A stretch of DNA of 64,000 bases, from NCBI GenBank assembly GCA_947069175.1, contig CAMTDV010000012.1, positions 34,752,341 through 34,816,340 of the forward strand, given 5' to 3'. Every line of letters starts with the position of its first letter. Positions within the stretch are counted from its first letter, which is position 1. The position numbers were made by a program, and so were the translations under genes. Positions 20,414 to 32,579 of this stretch are shown here, in pieces. The stretch is from Scalesia atractyloides. Taxonomy: Eukaryota > Streptophyta > Magnoliopsida > Asterales > Asteraceae. The notes beneath the pieces were generated by a model that saw nothing but the letters and a program-made list of their open reading frames with translations, had not been told where the DNA came from and did not search any database.

Positions 20414-21405
20414 TTACCAAGTTACATCAAAACAGAAGGTAGCGGGCAACAAGCTGCCCGCCAATCCTTTCTGAATTGCAAACCCTAACCTTCCAAATAC
20501 AAACCCTTGCCCCCTTGGGGTTGAACAATTGCTGTAGACGACCCGTTGAACCCTCGTCAAGAAGTGGATAGCTTCTGGCGCTAGGGAGCCAAAAGTATCA
20601 AAGCAAAAGGGACAAAGACATGCTGGTTCTTTGCGCAAGCTTTAGCGTGCTTACCCACTTTCTTTGATTCTGCCTTTCTTGCCGCTTGTCCGGCTACAAA
20701 CCCGTTTTCCCTTAAACCAACAAAGGGGAAACCCCCGTGAGGTCTACACAAGCATGTTTCCCCCCAGCCCAGCCAAAGACGAGCAGATCCGCTGGTCCAG
20801 AGTAGATCTCCCTTCCATAGGGTCCGTGAGGAAATTCACAGGGGCCTCTTTCTTACCGAAATCCCAGCTCTTCTTAAGATGTCCCACAAAACATCACGCA
20901 CCCAGTCGTGCCGATATTTGAACCCATGGAGCTCTTTACAGTGAACTCATGCTTCCCGTATTTATCCATACAAGCTTTACGACATATCGGGACAAGTTTC
21001 ATCTTCCGGGTACATAGGGATCATCAACCGGTATTTGAGAATGGCTTTATATTCTACTGCAGACATACATTATCCCAACCCCTCAATTGGTATAACGGTA
21101 AAAAATCCTGAGCATGGGGACCTTTCAGGCACTCAAACACCGCCTTCTGCTGGATGACAAATTAGAAGCTTCTCCCAGGCTTTGAGTGATTTTGCTAAAC
21201 AGAGCATTCGCCAAGTTTTTTGTGGCTTCGAGGGGGCGGTGTCCTTATTAGAAAAACCGCAATATCTTATAATAACAATTTTTCGTAGCTTAGCTACAGC
21301 AAGACTGCCTAGTGTGGGGCTCGTGGGAGGGTCACGTTGGACGTGGCTTCCCGTGGACACCCCCTCACGGGAAAGGTGGCCAGTGCCAAGTTCTCTACAA
21401 TCCAT
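20414..21405 (-). pseudogene. RT-associated zinc-finger protein fragment
   Basis: GC-richer than its surroundings. The minus strand encodes, in several frames, segments that I recall from a family of plant retroelement-type proteins: KGPHAQDFL (about 21110), MSAVEY..ILKYRLMIPMYP (about 21060), CPxxCRKAC followed by a His/Cys pair (about 20970-20930, a zinc-finger pattern) and KYRHDWVRDVLWDILRRAGI (about 20900). The rest reads NFLTDPMEGRSTL, ADLLVFGWAGGKHACVDLTG (about 20790) and FAFDTFGSLAPEAIHFLTRVQ (20600). A stretch with D...V.D resembles a nuclease fold, but that is a guess. At least three frameshifts make it a pseudogene. The upstream RT domain is not visible here. Confidence 0.5.
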
Positions 21406-22907
21406 TTAGAAAGTTTGGGGTTGTGTGATTTGTCCGTTTTGTAACGCTCATGTCTTAATAAACAGAAGTTCTAGTTTTCAACTATTTAAACAAACTAAAA
21501 CCTATTCTTTTTTACACCACAAATATATTCAGTCTCTCACTCTCTGTGTAAACCTTATACTAATCTCAACCCCACAAAAAAGATCCGAAAGACCCAAACA
21601 ATCCGCCACCATAAACAAAAAAAAAAGGGGAGGACCATCACCACACCACATAGGTGGTGATAGAGGATATGGTGACATGGCAATGACGTGAAGGATGGTG
21701 ATGAGGGGAAGGACCACTACCACACCTAATAGCCTAACTATGTGAAATAAAAAGGCCACATGTCCTTCACTCCTATATTAACTCATCCTTGTTCTTCACT
21801 CCGATAGCAGCTCGTCTGAGCTTACACTCCTTAGCAATTAGGGCTCTAGTTTCAGTGTTCTTCACTCGGATCACATGTATGTTTGATGCATTTCGTATGA
21901 GATTAGGGCTCCAAGTGGTACGCATTAGCAAAATCGGTCTCTAATTTCAGTTTCTTCACTCCGATCGCATGTACGCTTGCGGCTTTTTGTTTTAAACGTC
22001 GAACTTACTCTTGAATAACACTACTACAAGGGTAAGATTGTTTTCCCTAGAACCAGATTAATGGTTTGATATAAACAGTATGATGGATTCCTTATTTCAG
22101 ATGATGTGGTTGGAGATATGAAGAATGTTGCACAAGTACATGTTGAACTTACTCTTGAATAGCAAAACCTACTTTCCGTTAAATACAAAAATGTGATTGA
22201 TATGAGGGGGGTGTCTTGGAATATTAGAGATATGAAATCAACGTTACTTTAATTAAAGGCAGTAAATGTTTCAGTAGTCGGGTTAATAATTTCTTGGTGT
22301 CAAATATGAATAGTTCTTATTGATCACCAACCATTCGATTTTTTCTCTTAATGAGTTCCATTACATGTTGACATAGCAGTTCCATCTGCCTCTATTCATA
22401 TTTGATGGGAATGCACGTCATATTTTTGGCGAGTAAATATTCCTCTTGCTTTTCTTTTTTATTGCAATTTGCTTTGTCTTGGGTGTTGAGTCATTATTGT
22501 TGTGGGTTTTCAATTGAGTTTTAGTGTGACGGAGTTGGTAATTGTTTGATTTGATGTTAATTTAGTGCATTTTGTTGTTTTTAATTCATTTAATGTTAAT
22601 AGACATTGACGTTGGTCTATTTTCTTTTCATGCTTCCAAGGTTTTTGTGTTGGAGTTTTATGTGTTGCAATCAAGTAGGGGACCTGACTATTATCTATTT
22701 AATTTGCCTTGCATTTGTATGATTGTATTTGAGTTTTTGTTTTTAATTCAATTTTACTTTGCATATCAATGGATTCATGATATTTTCTTTTTCAAATCAT
22801 CACTCTTAACCATTTTTCTTTAATATCATGTAATATCCGGATAAGATTCTATTTTTAATAGATGGACTGAACACAATAGTAAGTATTGGCAAAACAGGTG
22901 ACTTAAA
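21406..22907. other. noncoding region between fragment and element C
   Basis: AT-rich, no supported gene. From 21785 to 21985 a degraded repeat of TTCTTCACTC(C/G)GAT..CA..G(C/T)ATGTA(T/C)G..AGGGCTC wording occurs three times. Around 21640-21745 short CACCAC/GGTGGTG inverted words occur. Confidence 0.35.
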
Positions 22908-25220
22908 TGTGACAACTGTCACTTTTGGAATAATTCTGTACATTAAACAATGAAATTTATGATATAAATATGTGTTTTGAACAACTAAACTGCGTGAATT
23001 GCATGTCATCAATCTAGAAAGCTCACTGAATATATTACATGATGCATATTATGTGTTTAGTAGTTACCATTTAAAACAGTTTGAAACAGTGCATCAGAAA
23101 CAACTATTAGACTAGCTGTGGCAGCACAGTGTCAGTACGCAGTTAAACAACAGATTTAGGACTTAGATGAGAGTCCAACACAAACTGTATATTAAACCCC
23201 ATGTGGGAAAGCAAGGATTAATGCTAACACTTTTCAGAAACTATACATGCACTGAAAACTGTCTGAAAAATAAACTAAACAACAATTCAGCAAAATTAGC
23301 AAACACAAGCTTATGTAATATGCAGAAATAATGTTAAACCTCATACACTACTTAAAAGATACTGAAAGTATTATTTGGCACCAAAACATATAGTATCACA
23401 TAAGTCTTGAAAGTTAACATTTTAACGAACCGGCAACGAAACAAACACCTAGACACAATCTGATACATCATATGAACTAGTTAACAACATTTTAACAACA
23501 TATAACTAGTTAAAATCGTTAAACACATTGTTTTGATTGAAAATCCCTAAAATCCCTACAAGTTGCTTAAACCTTCGTTTAAGGACCCGTTAACGAACCT
23601 AGCACCCGTTAAGCAACCGAACACGAACTAGACATAAAATATAAACTAGTTAATATTATTTAACAATATTAAACTAGTGCATGGCATCTTATACCTTAAG
23701 ATACATCAAAAACCATTAATTCACTAAAACCACCCTAACTTAACCCCTAAATTCCTAACTAAAGACTTAACTAAACTAACTAATCAAGTTACCATCATCA
23801 TCATCATTGGGACGGCCAAGGTGGGGGCCCACAAGCCACCCACAACCTTGTCCCTAATCTACAACATGTTGGAAGACTTATGTTATTACATGAAGGATCT
23901 TGTGTTTTGGTCAACATAAATAAACTACTATATCTCATCACTTTCCTACACTAATCTTATCTCAAATTTCAAACACTTCTTCTTCCCTAAACCACCATAC
24001 CTCACGGCCACGTATCCACCTTCACCACCTCCATTTTCAAGTCATAATCAAGGCAATCTAAGGTGATCAAAGGGTGTCTCAAGGCAGTCAAAGAAGGTGC
24101 TAAGCATTGGAAGTTCAAGGACCTCTCTTGGGAGCTTTTATCCACCAACTTCCAACATCTTCTTCAACTTTTTCATCTTGCCACTTCCCTAGCCACAAGA
24201 GCTAGTAGTGAGCCTCCTAATCTTTCATTTGATGTCTTGTTACTAGTATCTTGTTAATATATAAGTTACACCATGCAAAAGTATCAACTTTAAAAGATGA
24301 ACATATGAACAAGTAACATGATCTAAAGAAAACAAAGCCATCTTGAAGTTGTAATAAAGATGTAGATGTTTATTTTGTGCTATGAATCATATCCATCATA
24401 TGTACAGTTACTAGAAGCTTAGATTTAACAACTGTACCCATGGATCTTACAAGATCCATGATCAAAATGATGATGAACTTGTTATACATAATAAATGGAC
24501 ACTTTAAAGTGGATAAAATGATTTGCCATGATTTTGAAACGTTGGATGATCAAGTGGTTAAAATGATAAGAGTCTTGACAAATATGTTTTAACATAATGG
24601 ATGAACTTGAAAATGTGATTAAAGTAACTTATGATGTTTTCTAAAAATATATATAAACAAGATGTTAAAGATGATTTTTAACAAAATTAGTAAATAATAG
24701 TAACTAAACCTATTTTTAAAGATGTATGAACATCTTAAACACAAAGTTAAAAGACTACATGTTTTGGTTAAACTACCAAGTTCATCACAACCTATAAATG
24801 TATGTATATGTATAAAGAATACTTGTCGAAGTTGTGATGAGTAAAATTGATGAGTTTTGAAGCTTAGCACTTGTTTTAAAAACATGGGAAACCTCCTAAA
24901 TCTAGGAGAGACTATGGTGAAATTTTTATAAAAATTAAACACTTAGAAAAATATATGTTTATCAAGTCCTCACAAGTAAACTTGTTTAAAATCCATAAAC
25001 ATAAAAATCCCCATATTTTTATATAAAATATAAGTCCAAGAAGTACGGTTTTCCTAAAGATTAAAATGGGTATAAATATATATTTTTGGAAAAATATATA
25101 TTTAGTGATCATAAGAATCACAAGTTATGTGTTTATTGTTAGTATTATATATGTATATAGTTAGAAACTTGAACAATAAAACATACAAACAAAACATAAT
25201 AAGTGGCAAACAAAGAATTA

Positions 25221-25225
<5 letters not shown>

Positions 25226-25282
<57 letters not shown>
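25226..25282. repeat. TA microsatellite
   Basis: About 28 TA dinucleotides in the left LTR of C; the same site in the right LTR (35917-35942) is much shorter and interrupted. Confidence 0.95.
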
Positions 25283-25288
<6 letters not shown>

Positions 25289-26220
25289 ATACCTATCCAT
25301 AACCATACATGGAAACAAATATGGACTATTCGGACGATCGGACTATATAGAATTACGGACTAAAATATATAATATATCGAAGCTTGGTAAGAAATCTTTT
25401 CAAAACCGAACAAGTGACAAAATATATATTTTTACAAGTATATAAACTATATCGTATTTCGTCGATACTAAAAACATATTATTTTCGAAGTGTATAAAAT
25501 ATATATTTCATAAACTCCCTAAAAATATATTGTTTTTGGTGGAAACTAAAATATAAATTTTTCTAGCACCAATCGCAAAAATATATATTATTTTGGGATA
25601 CATACATTTACCAAGCATAATAATGCATATACTAATTTGAATATATCTTAAAATTATAAAATTTAAGTATACCCAAAAAATGGGGGTAATAAATACAAGA
25701 AAAATACGTATTCCTATACGTACAAATACATGCCAACGTATACCATTAACGCTTGGTGAAAATACCATTATACAAGTATATACATAACCATGAGAATACG
25801 AATGTAAATACACAAATACACATAATACAAGTATACCTATACTTGGGAGAATACAAATGTATAATACTTAACAATTATTAAACTTGGTCATGTAAACCAT
25901 TAACCCATGCACATGAATAATTATAGATCCATACATGTTAAAAACAGATTATTTTTAACAAACCCATCGCAATTAAAAATGATATATAAAGTGGTGCATA
26001 CAAATAATACAAGTTAAAATGTAATATTTTGACTAACACATCGATATTGGAATATTATATAATTAAGAAAATTAGATAAGGAACATATCCGACGATGGTA
26101 TCGTCAAGGCAAACGAGTGAAACCCAACTATGAGAAGATATGAAACATATACATCTTACTCGTGCGAGGCACGGAGGCTAACAGGCTAGGCCCATACATG
26201 CAACACTGGAGATGCAAGGA

Positions 26221-26227
26221 TATATAT

Positions 26228-26278
<51 letters not shown>

Positions 26279-26393
26279 ACATCATGCACCGAGAATACAT
26301 TGCAGCTGACATCATGCACTGAATTATACCTCAGCTGACATCATACAATGAAAAACGCGTCTCAGTGGAGCATCGTACATTGAAAATACATCC
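26221..26393 (+). repeat. TA microsatellite and 30-bp tandem repeat in LTR C
   Basis: A TA run (26221-26274) is followed by four units of the form CAGCTGACATCATGCA(C/T)GAA..ATAC, each about 30 bases. The same block is at about 36861-37031 in the right LTR. Confidence 0.75.
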
Positions 26394-27333
26394 AAACGAA
26401 AGAAAACACTGAACCAGTCTTAACAAATATTTAAGACAAGAAACATGAACATGAATCATTCAAAGATCGACGTTTGTAGATTGTGGTATGAATCCAAGGA
26501 AAGGTATTTGAGTTAACCATTGAAAGCAGAATGCAAAGTAATGAGTTCATGTCCCCCTTTTCATCTTAAATATTTTACAGTTTTACAACTATCGGGGGAA
26601 ACACATGTCTATGGTATGCTAAGCTAGGGAATGAAATAACTAGACCATGTGCGAATAGGGTGAACTTAAGCACCATTAATCTTGTTTAAAACCACGGTAC
26701 AAAGGTTAGATCTAGCGGGTGTTGGCGAGCCCCACTCTTGGTCATGGACCCACACCAAAGAGTGCATTTGTCGTCCCAGTCGAGGTTAATCGACAGAAAT
26801 CGTCTAGGTTTGGATGCTTCCTATGTGGTCACACATATTAATGTCCTTGCAAAACATTAATGATCATGATTTCATTGACACTTTACTTACCGGGTTTCGA
26901 TACAAATACTTCATTCATTTTTATGGATTCAACTCATACAGTTAAAACACATGAACTTGCCAACTTTTGTTGATTTTCAACTTAACATGTATTTCAGGTA
27001 ATTAGTGGATCTATGCAGGAGCTTGCAAATCAAGAAACAAGTATCAAGTCTCCAGTGCCATCTTTTGAAGGATTTGCCCAGTATATCCCACCTACTTGCG
27101 GTGATATAAGTGTCAAAACCTTAGTATTTAAAATCTTGCATTTTGGTTATTTAGAAATTTGACAATTTAATGGACTGTAAACAATATACTTAACCTATGT
27201 TGCGTTTTGAAAACTATATCAGTAATGGCATTTGGAGGTTGTTTTGTTCATTTAGTATGTTCACTTATGTTGTATGCAATGAGAATCAATCAGATCACAC
27301 CCACGCTTCCGCTTATGAGCGGGTGTGACAAAT

Positions 27334-27349
27334 TGGTATTAGAGCTTCG
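27334..27349 (+). other. primer binding site of element C
   Basis: TGGTATTAGAGCTTCG, four bases after the LTR end; it is the methionine-tRNA type TGGTATCAGAGC with one change. Confidence 0.7.
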
Positions 27350-27680
27350 ATTGTAGTGAACCAGGATTCCATCTCGAGTCTAGTCTACAATCACTGGTAT
27401 CCTCTCATTAAAACAATTTTTACATCAAAAAAAGGTTTTCATTACATAACTATTTCAAAAGATCCACTACATAAACTCATTTTACAAAATAATGCAAGGA
27501 CATTATGGGACTTAGTCTACAAAGGATAGACACAGAACATTAAGTTGATTCACCCAAAACAGATAGTACAACTTGAAATGGACAATATGTGAAGCCTGCA
27601 TTATGTGTATATATATATATATATATATACTACATAACAATTAATTATACATGTCGTACGAATCCTTTTTCCAGGTTACC

Positions 27681-28859
27681 ATGTCTTCACCAGAAGTGGT
27701 GTTTATGACGATCACGACCCTTTGGAGATCGACTCAGACGAGGAGGTTGGACCCATCATACACTACATTTCTTCGGACATCGAGTCAGAGCCTGAGGAGG
27801 ACCCCAACTTTGTAGCTGACATAGACATCCCTCTGGTGGACGATGTTCTAGCCCTACCTCAGCAGCACCAAGACTAGATTATCATTGGCCATACTAAGGG
27901 TGAGAACTTAGTCGAGATTTTGCCCATTGACGCAGTACCACTTGCCATGTGGCCTCCTATTATTGACATATCCGACGACGAGGATGAGGTCCCTATCTTT
28001 CACGTCGATCATCTCGACGAGGACATTGGCGATGGCGAGGTTATCGACATAGCCATTCTAGAGATGTCATCTCCTGTCGTATCAGTCGCGGCTATTTCCT
28101 CCTCTGACGCTAGCGACAATGTTTCTTCCTCAGCCATCCGCCGAGCCAAGCTTCGGGGGGATGCCATTGATAGCAGCTTCAATACCATATCTATTGCTAC
28201 CCCGACCCCCACACCTGTCCACACACACACACACACACACCTGTTCGCACCCCTACCCCATCCTCTGAGAGTACCCCTCACCTCGCTAGGCAGGTAGGCG
28301 ATTCCGCCTGGGTTAGACCTATTCCTTATCAAGAGGTTTTCCGTTCCCATCACACCCACTCCTTTGGACCATCATATATACAACCATCCCAATGCTATGA
28401 GGCAGGTCCATCCCGAGTGTCGATTAGCCTACCCCATGCTCACCACCATGCGTGATGCCCATGTTCAACCCCTACCACCCCTGCCACTATACTCCTTACT
28501 CCACGGACAGTTGGATTCGCTCTCTGGAGCAACAGATTCAGACCCTACGTTAGAGGGTCTGTGACATGGAGAGGCAGGCGATTACCATGCCTCCACCACC
28601 ACCTTCCATGCCATCCGATGGTCACGCTGCTCGTATCTTGATGCTCGAGCAGTAAATAGGCGTCTTACTTCGCCGAGTTCGTGAGCTTGAGCAGAAGATT
28701 ATCCACCTCCGCAGTCTAGTTACCCCTACCCCACCACCATCCCCCAGTACCGTAGGGTTTTATTTGAAGGTACTTTTGGACGGGAACAAGGTACCCATTT
28801 TTGGTGAAGACTACACGTCAAGTTTTGAAGACAACTCGAAGAATGAAGATCGCAAGTGA
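27681..28859 (+). pseudogene. extra acidic ORF upstream of gag, element C
   Basis: Starts at ATG 27681 (MSSPEV), shifts frame once near 27700, then reads a strongly acidic stretch (DDHDPLEIDSDEEVG, ESEPEEDPNF, ISDDEDEVPIFHVDHLDED) to about 28060. It continues as Ser/Thr/Pro-rich sequence with a (CA)n run encoding Thr/His repeats near 28220. A short helical C-terminus with Glu/Gln/Leu/Arg follows near 28530-28720. Stops occur at 27877 and 28296 and near 28650; the last frame ends at 28859. It lies between primer site and gag and shows no homology to gag, pro or pol domains. Similar acidic leaders are, as I recall, attached to gag in some Asteraceae gypsy elements. Function unknown. Confidence 0.55.
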
Positions 28860-29214
28860 AGGAAGATTTTGCTTTTATATGTATTAAACTTGTATGACCG
28901 GGTGGTGTAACCCGAGTACATTATTGTTTCCTTTACAAACGATCGTGTAAAGTTGTCTTATTATATATAAAAACTTGATGTCTTCGTTATGATGCATTAT
29001 ATTGATTACTATGCATGGTGTATTGCGTGGAGCTGACTTATTATTTGATGGATCACTTATATATATTTAAATTATAATGTGCTATTTAATTGCTTGCTTA
29101 CTTGATTTCTTGCTTATGTGTATATATATATGAATATTTATAAATTATAACTAACTGAAAGAATATATAATAAATAAACGTCTAATCTTTGCTACCATAT
29201 TATCTTAAAAGATC
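28860..29214. other. spacer between acidic ORF and gag, element C
   Basis: AT-rich noncoding stretch of about 350 bases; no motif recognised. Confidence 0.4.
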
Positions 29215-30485
29215 ATGCCACCAAGACGAAGAACCCCTCACACCCGGCATGTAAACCAATCACAACCCATGCCTAGGAATGAGGCCGAATTGAATGCTTT
29301 GTTGGAACAAAGAATATCTCAGGCCCTAGCCCAACGAGGCTAACCGAAATGAAAGCAATATTGGAGGGACTGTTGGAATAGGCGGAGCAGGTGGAAGTGG
29401 TGGAACTGGAAGCCAGGGACAGGGCGGTTCCTCCGGTAGGAACCAAGCGAATGGTAATATTCAGTTGTTGTTACAACTTAAATATTTCTTTTTAATCTAT
29501 CGTGCGTTTCATTATTTGCTCATTCTTAATCTATTTATAAACATTTCAGGGTGCACCTACAAGCAGTTTTTGGACTGCAGGCCGCTGAATTACGATGGCA
29601 CCGGTGGTGCTGTGGCCTTTGTACGCTGGACAGAGGAAAACATATTCCACACTCCGAATGGGCAAATGTTCCCCACACCAGAAAGTCACTTTTATTACTG
29701 GTCTATTCATTGATGAAGCACCTACATGGTGGAACCTACAAGTGCAAACTCTGGGTGATGACGTTGCATATGGGATGACTTGGGAGAGTTTGAAGGAAAG
29801 AATGAGAGAAAATATGTTCATGGCTGAACTGCAGAAGCTAGAAAGTGAGTTCTAGAACTCAACTATGAATGGTGCTGACATTGTGGGTTATACCCAGAGA
29901 TTCCATGATCTGTCTCGTGTGATACCATACCTTGTAACACCGGAGTTCAAGCACATCGAGCGTATATCTGGGGTTTAGTACCCAAAATCCGTAGCATGGT
30001 GACTGCATCGAGCCCTGCTACCATTACTTCTGCTGTGACACTGGCTATTAGTCTCACTAGAAGATGCTGTGAGAATGAAGAAATTGTTTGTGAAAGGGGC
30101 AGAAAAGACTGAATCGCACTTTGAATCAGCAAATGATGGAAAAAGGAAATATTCACACTTCAAGAAGGGTACACAGGTGAACTACAACAACAATAATCAC
30201 GCCAACCATTCCAACAACAACAGTGGTAACAAGAGGAGAGTGGCTAATCAGCCACGGGAAACAAGAGCTTCTGTAGCTACAACCACCACTGGTCCAAAGA
30301 AGTATGAAGGACCCTATCCTAAATGCAACAAGTGCAAGTATAATCATTTGGGTGCTTGTCGGATTTCTAAGTGTGACAAGTGTGGCAACGTTGGCCACCG
30401 TTCTGAGACATGTTGGGCGACGGCAGGAAGGGGAGGAAACAGAAACGGTGTGGGTAATGGAAATGGGAATGGAGCTAGGGCGTGA
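29215..30485 (+). pseudogene. gag of element C (broken)
   Basis: Starts MPPRRRTPHTRHVNQ at ATG 29215, a start type common in gypsy gag. The frame is lost near 29341 (TAA), then reads a Gly-rich linker to 29453. A 96-base AT-rich block follows, and then the conserved GCTYKQFLDCRPLNYDG. The TWWN motif is at about 29731. The C-terminal part has two knuckles: CDKCGNVGHRSETC (about 30373-30414) and, in a shifted frame, CYGCGSKDHWKKDC (about 30494-30535). Frameshifts are near 29600, 29870, 30060 and 30480, with stops at 29853 and about 29977. Confidence 0.85.
29454..29549 (+). other. intron-like block inside gag of C
   Basis: GTAATATTC at the left and a pyrimidine-rich CATTTCAG at the right frame 96 AT-rich bases. 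Removing it joins codons for N-G to C-T-Y-K exactly as expected from related gag proteins, where the YK motif follows the linker directly (compare element B near 4700). Because 96 is a multiple of three and has no in-frame stop, the unspliced frame also stays open. Confidence 0.5.
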
Positions 30486-31107
30486 AACTAGATGCTATGG
30501 GTGTGGAAGCAAGGATCATTGGAAGAAAGATTGTCCCAAGGGAAATCAAGCTCGTGGGAGAGCTTTTGTGATCGGGGCAAAGGATGCATGCAGAGACCCT
30601 AACGTGGTCACTGGTACGTTCCATATCAACAATCATTTTGCATCCATATTATTTGATACCGGTGCTGATTTTAGCTTTATTTCCATGGAATTTAAAAATA
30701 TATTGGGTGTAGAATCCAGTAAGCTAGATATCCCCTATTCTATAGAGCTGGCAAATGGAAAATTAGTTGAGTCGTAGGAAATCATTAAAGGATGTTCGTT
30801 GGAGTTGGGTCAGCAAAAGTTCAAAATCGATCTCTTACCCGTTCAGTTAGATATCTTCGACGTAGTAGTCGGTATGGATTGGCTGTCCGATAACTGAGCC
30901 GAAGTCGTGTGTCATGAGAAGATTATCCGCGTACTGCTACCGAATGAGGAGACTATTGTTATACATGGGGAGAAACGCGACACCCCTTTGCGGATTATTA
31001 ATTGTATGAAAGCTCAAAAGTGTCTACGGAAAGGATTCATAGCCTTCCTAGCACATGTAGTTGACAAGAAGGCCGAGGAGCCCAAGCTTGAAGATATTAT
31101 GTGGTGA
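30486..31107 (+). pseudogene. protease region of element C
   Basis: ARGRAFVIGAK links the knuckle to a retropepsin-like domain, with ILFDTGADFSFIS near 30650, so the catalytic DTG is intact. VVVGMDWLSDN follows near 30870. In-frame stops are TAG at 30775 and TGA at 30896, and the frame shifts at about 31101 into the RT. The protease would cut the gag-pol polyprotein. Confidence 0.85.
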
Positions 31108-32579
31108 AGGAATACCCTGAAGTTTTCCCTGAGGACTTGCCAGGATTACCACCACAACGACAAGTCGAGTTTCACATTGACTTAGTGCTAGGAGCTGCAC
31201 CCGTATCCAAGTCTCCATATCGTCTAGCACCTTCAGAGATGCAGGAGTTATCCACACAACTTCACGAGTTGTTTGATAAGGGATTCATTCGACCAAGCTT
31301 TTCGCCTTGGGGACCTCCAGTCTTATTTGTAAAGAAAAAGGACAGAATGTTCAGGATGTGCATAGATTACCGAGAGTTGAATAAGCTCACTATCAAGAAT
31401 CGATACCCACTACCGAGAATTGATGACTTGTTCGACCAATTGCAAGGATCGAGTTTCTACTCCAAGATAGACTTAAGGTCTGGATATCATCAGTTGCGGA
31501 TACAAGAAGAGAGCATACCCAAGACGACGTTTAGAACTCGTTATGGTCACTACGAGTTTCTTGTTATGCCGTTTGGCTTAACCAACACACCGGCTATATT
31601 TATGGATTTGATGAATCGAGTGTGCAAGCCTTATCTCGACAAGTTTGTGGATAGTATTTATTGACGATATATTAATATATTCAAAGTCGAAGGACGAGCA
31701 TGAGCAACATTTGAGAGCCATCTTGGAGCTATTGAAGAAAGAGAAGCTTCACGCGAAATTTTGTAAATGTGAGTTTTGTATTCGTGAGGTGCAATCTCTC
31801 GGGCATGTAGTAAACGAGAAAGGTATGCATGTAGACTCATCAAAGATAGAAGCAATAAAGAATTGGGAAACACCCAAGATGCCAACCGAGGTTCAACAAT
31901 TTTTGGGTTTAGCGGGTTACTATCGGAGATTTATTGAGAACTTTTCCAAAGTTGCTCAACCGCTAACCTCACTCACGCAGAAAGACAGGAAGTTCGATTG
32001 GGGAGAGAAACAAGAAGAGGCATTTCAACTCTTAAAAGATAAATTATGTGATGCACCGATCTTTCACTCCCTGAAGGTACCGATGATTTCGTGGTGTACT
32101 GTGATGCTTCGCATCAAGGATTAGGTTGCATGCTTATGCAATGGGAAAAAGTCATCGCATATGCATCACGACAACTAAAAGTGCATGAGAAGAACTACAC
32201 CACACACGACCTTGAGTTAGGTGCGGTGGTATTCGCCTTGAAGATATGGCGACATTATTTATATGGTACTGAGTGCACTTTATTCATGGACCACAAAAGT
32301 CTGCAACATATATTTAATTAGAAAGAATTAAATATGCGCCAACGACATTGGGTTGTACTGTTAAATGATTATGATTGCGAGATCAAGTACAATCCAGGCA
32401 AGGCAAACGTTGTAGCAGATGCGTTGAGCCGTAAGGAACGAGTTAAAACCTTAAGGGTTCGAGCGTTAAAGATGACAATTCAAATGAACCTTACCACTCA
32501 GATTCATGAAGCGCAAGTGAAGCACTCAAGGAGGAACATATTCAAGCGAAACTTCTCCGAGGTATGGAGAAGAAATTAG
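31101..32579 (+). pseudogene. RT and RNase H of element C (broken)
   Basis: RT reads from FPEDLPGLPPQRQVEF through MCIDYRELNKLTIKNRYPL, FYSKIDLRSGYHQL and FGLTNTPAIFMD to CKPYLDKF. One extra base near 31650 shifts the frame just before FIDDILIYSKS, the catalytic box. The connection domain follows (QFLGLAGYYRRFIENF). RNase H starts after another shift near 32090 with YCDASHQGLGC and DLELGAVVFAL, and is broken by TAG at 32319. It ends in VVADALSRKERVK. The catalytic acids are all visible, so the damage is by frame rather than active-site loss. Confidence 0.88.

Larger units (their letters stand above)
22908..27330 (+). repeat. left LTR of element C
   Basis: Matches 33988-37972 throughout. It contains a 380-bp block (23181-23560) missing from the right LTR, TA microsatellites (25226-25282 and 26221-26274) and a four-unit tandem repeat of about 30 bp (26276-26393). 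It also holds a segment near 26700 with GGGTGTTGGCGAGCCCCA. The 3-kb central part is very AT-rich. Confidence 0.92.

Noticed and set aside
20414..21405. Organellar DNA insertion
   Set aside because: The higher GC first suggested mitochondrial DNA, but the minus strand gives coherent RT-associated protein motifs.
22572..22823. Hydrophobic ORF of 83 residues on the plus strand
   Set aside because: Phe/Leu/Ile-rich translation of T-rich DNA; no family wording and no neighbours of support.
24619..25121. Minus-strand ORFs of 107 and 69 residues in LTR C
   Set aside because: The same frames recur in the right LTR only because the LTRs are copies; composition is AT-rich chance coding.
25127..25445. 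ORFs with Tyr-Ile repeats
   Set aside because: Translation of the TA microsatellite.
28009..28359. 116-residue minus-strand ORF
   Set aside because: Shadow of the acidic plus-strand ORF of element C; no independent support.
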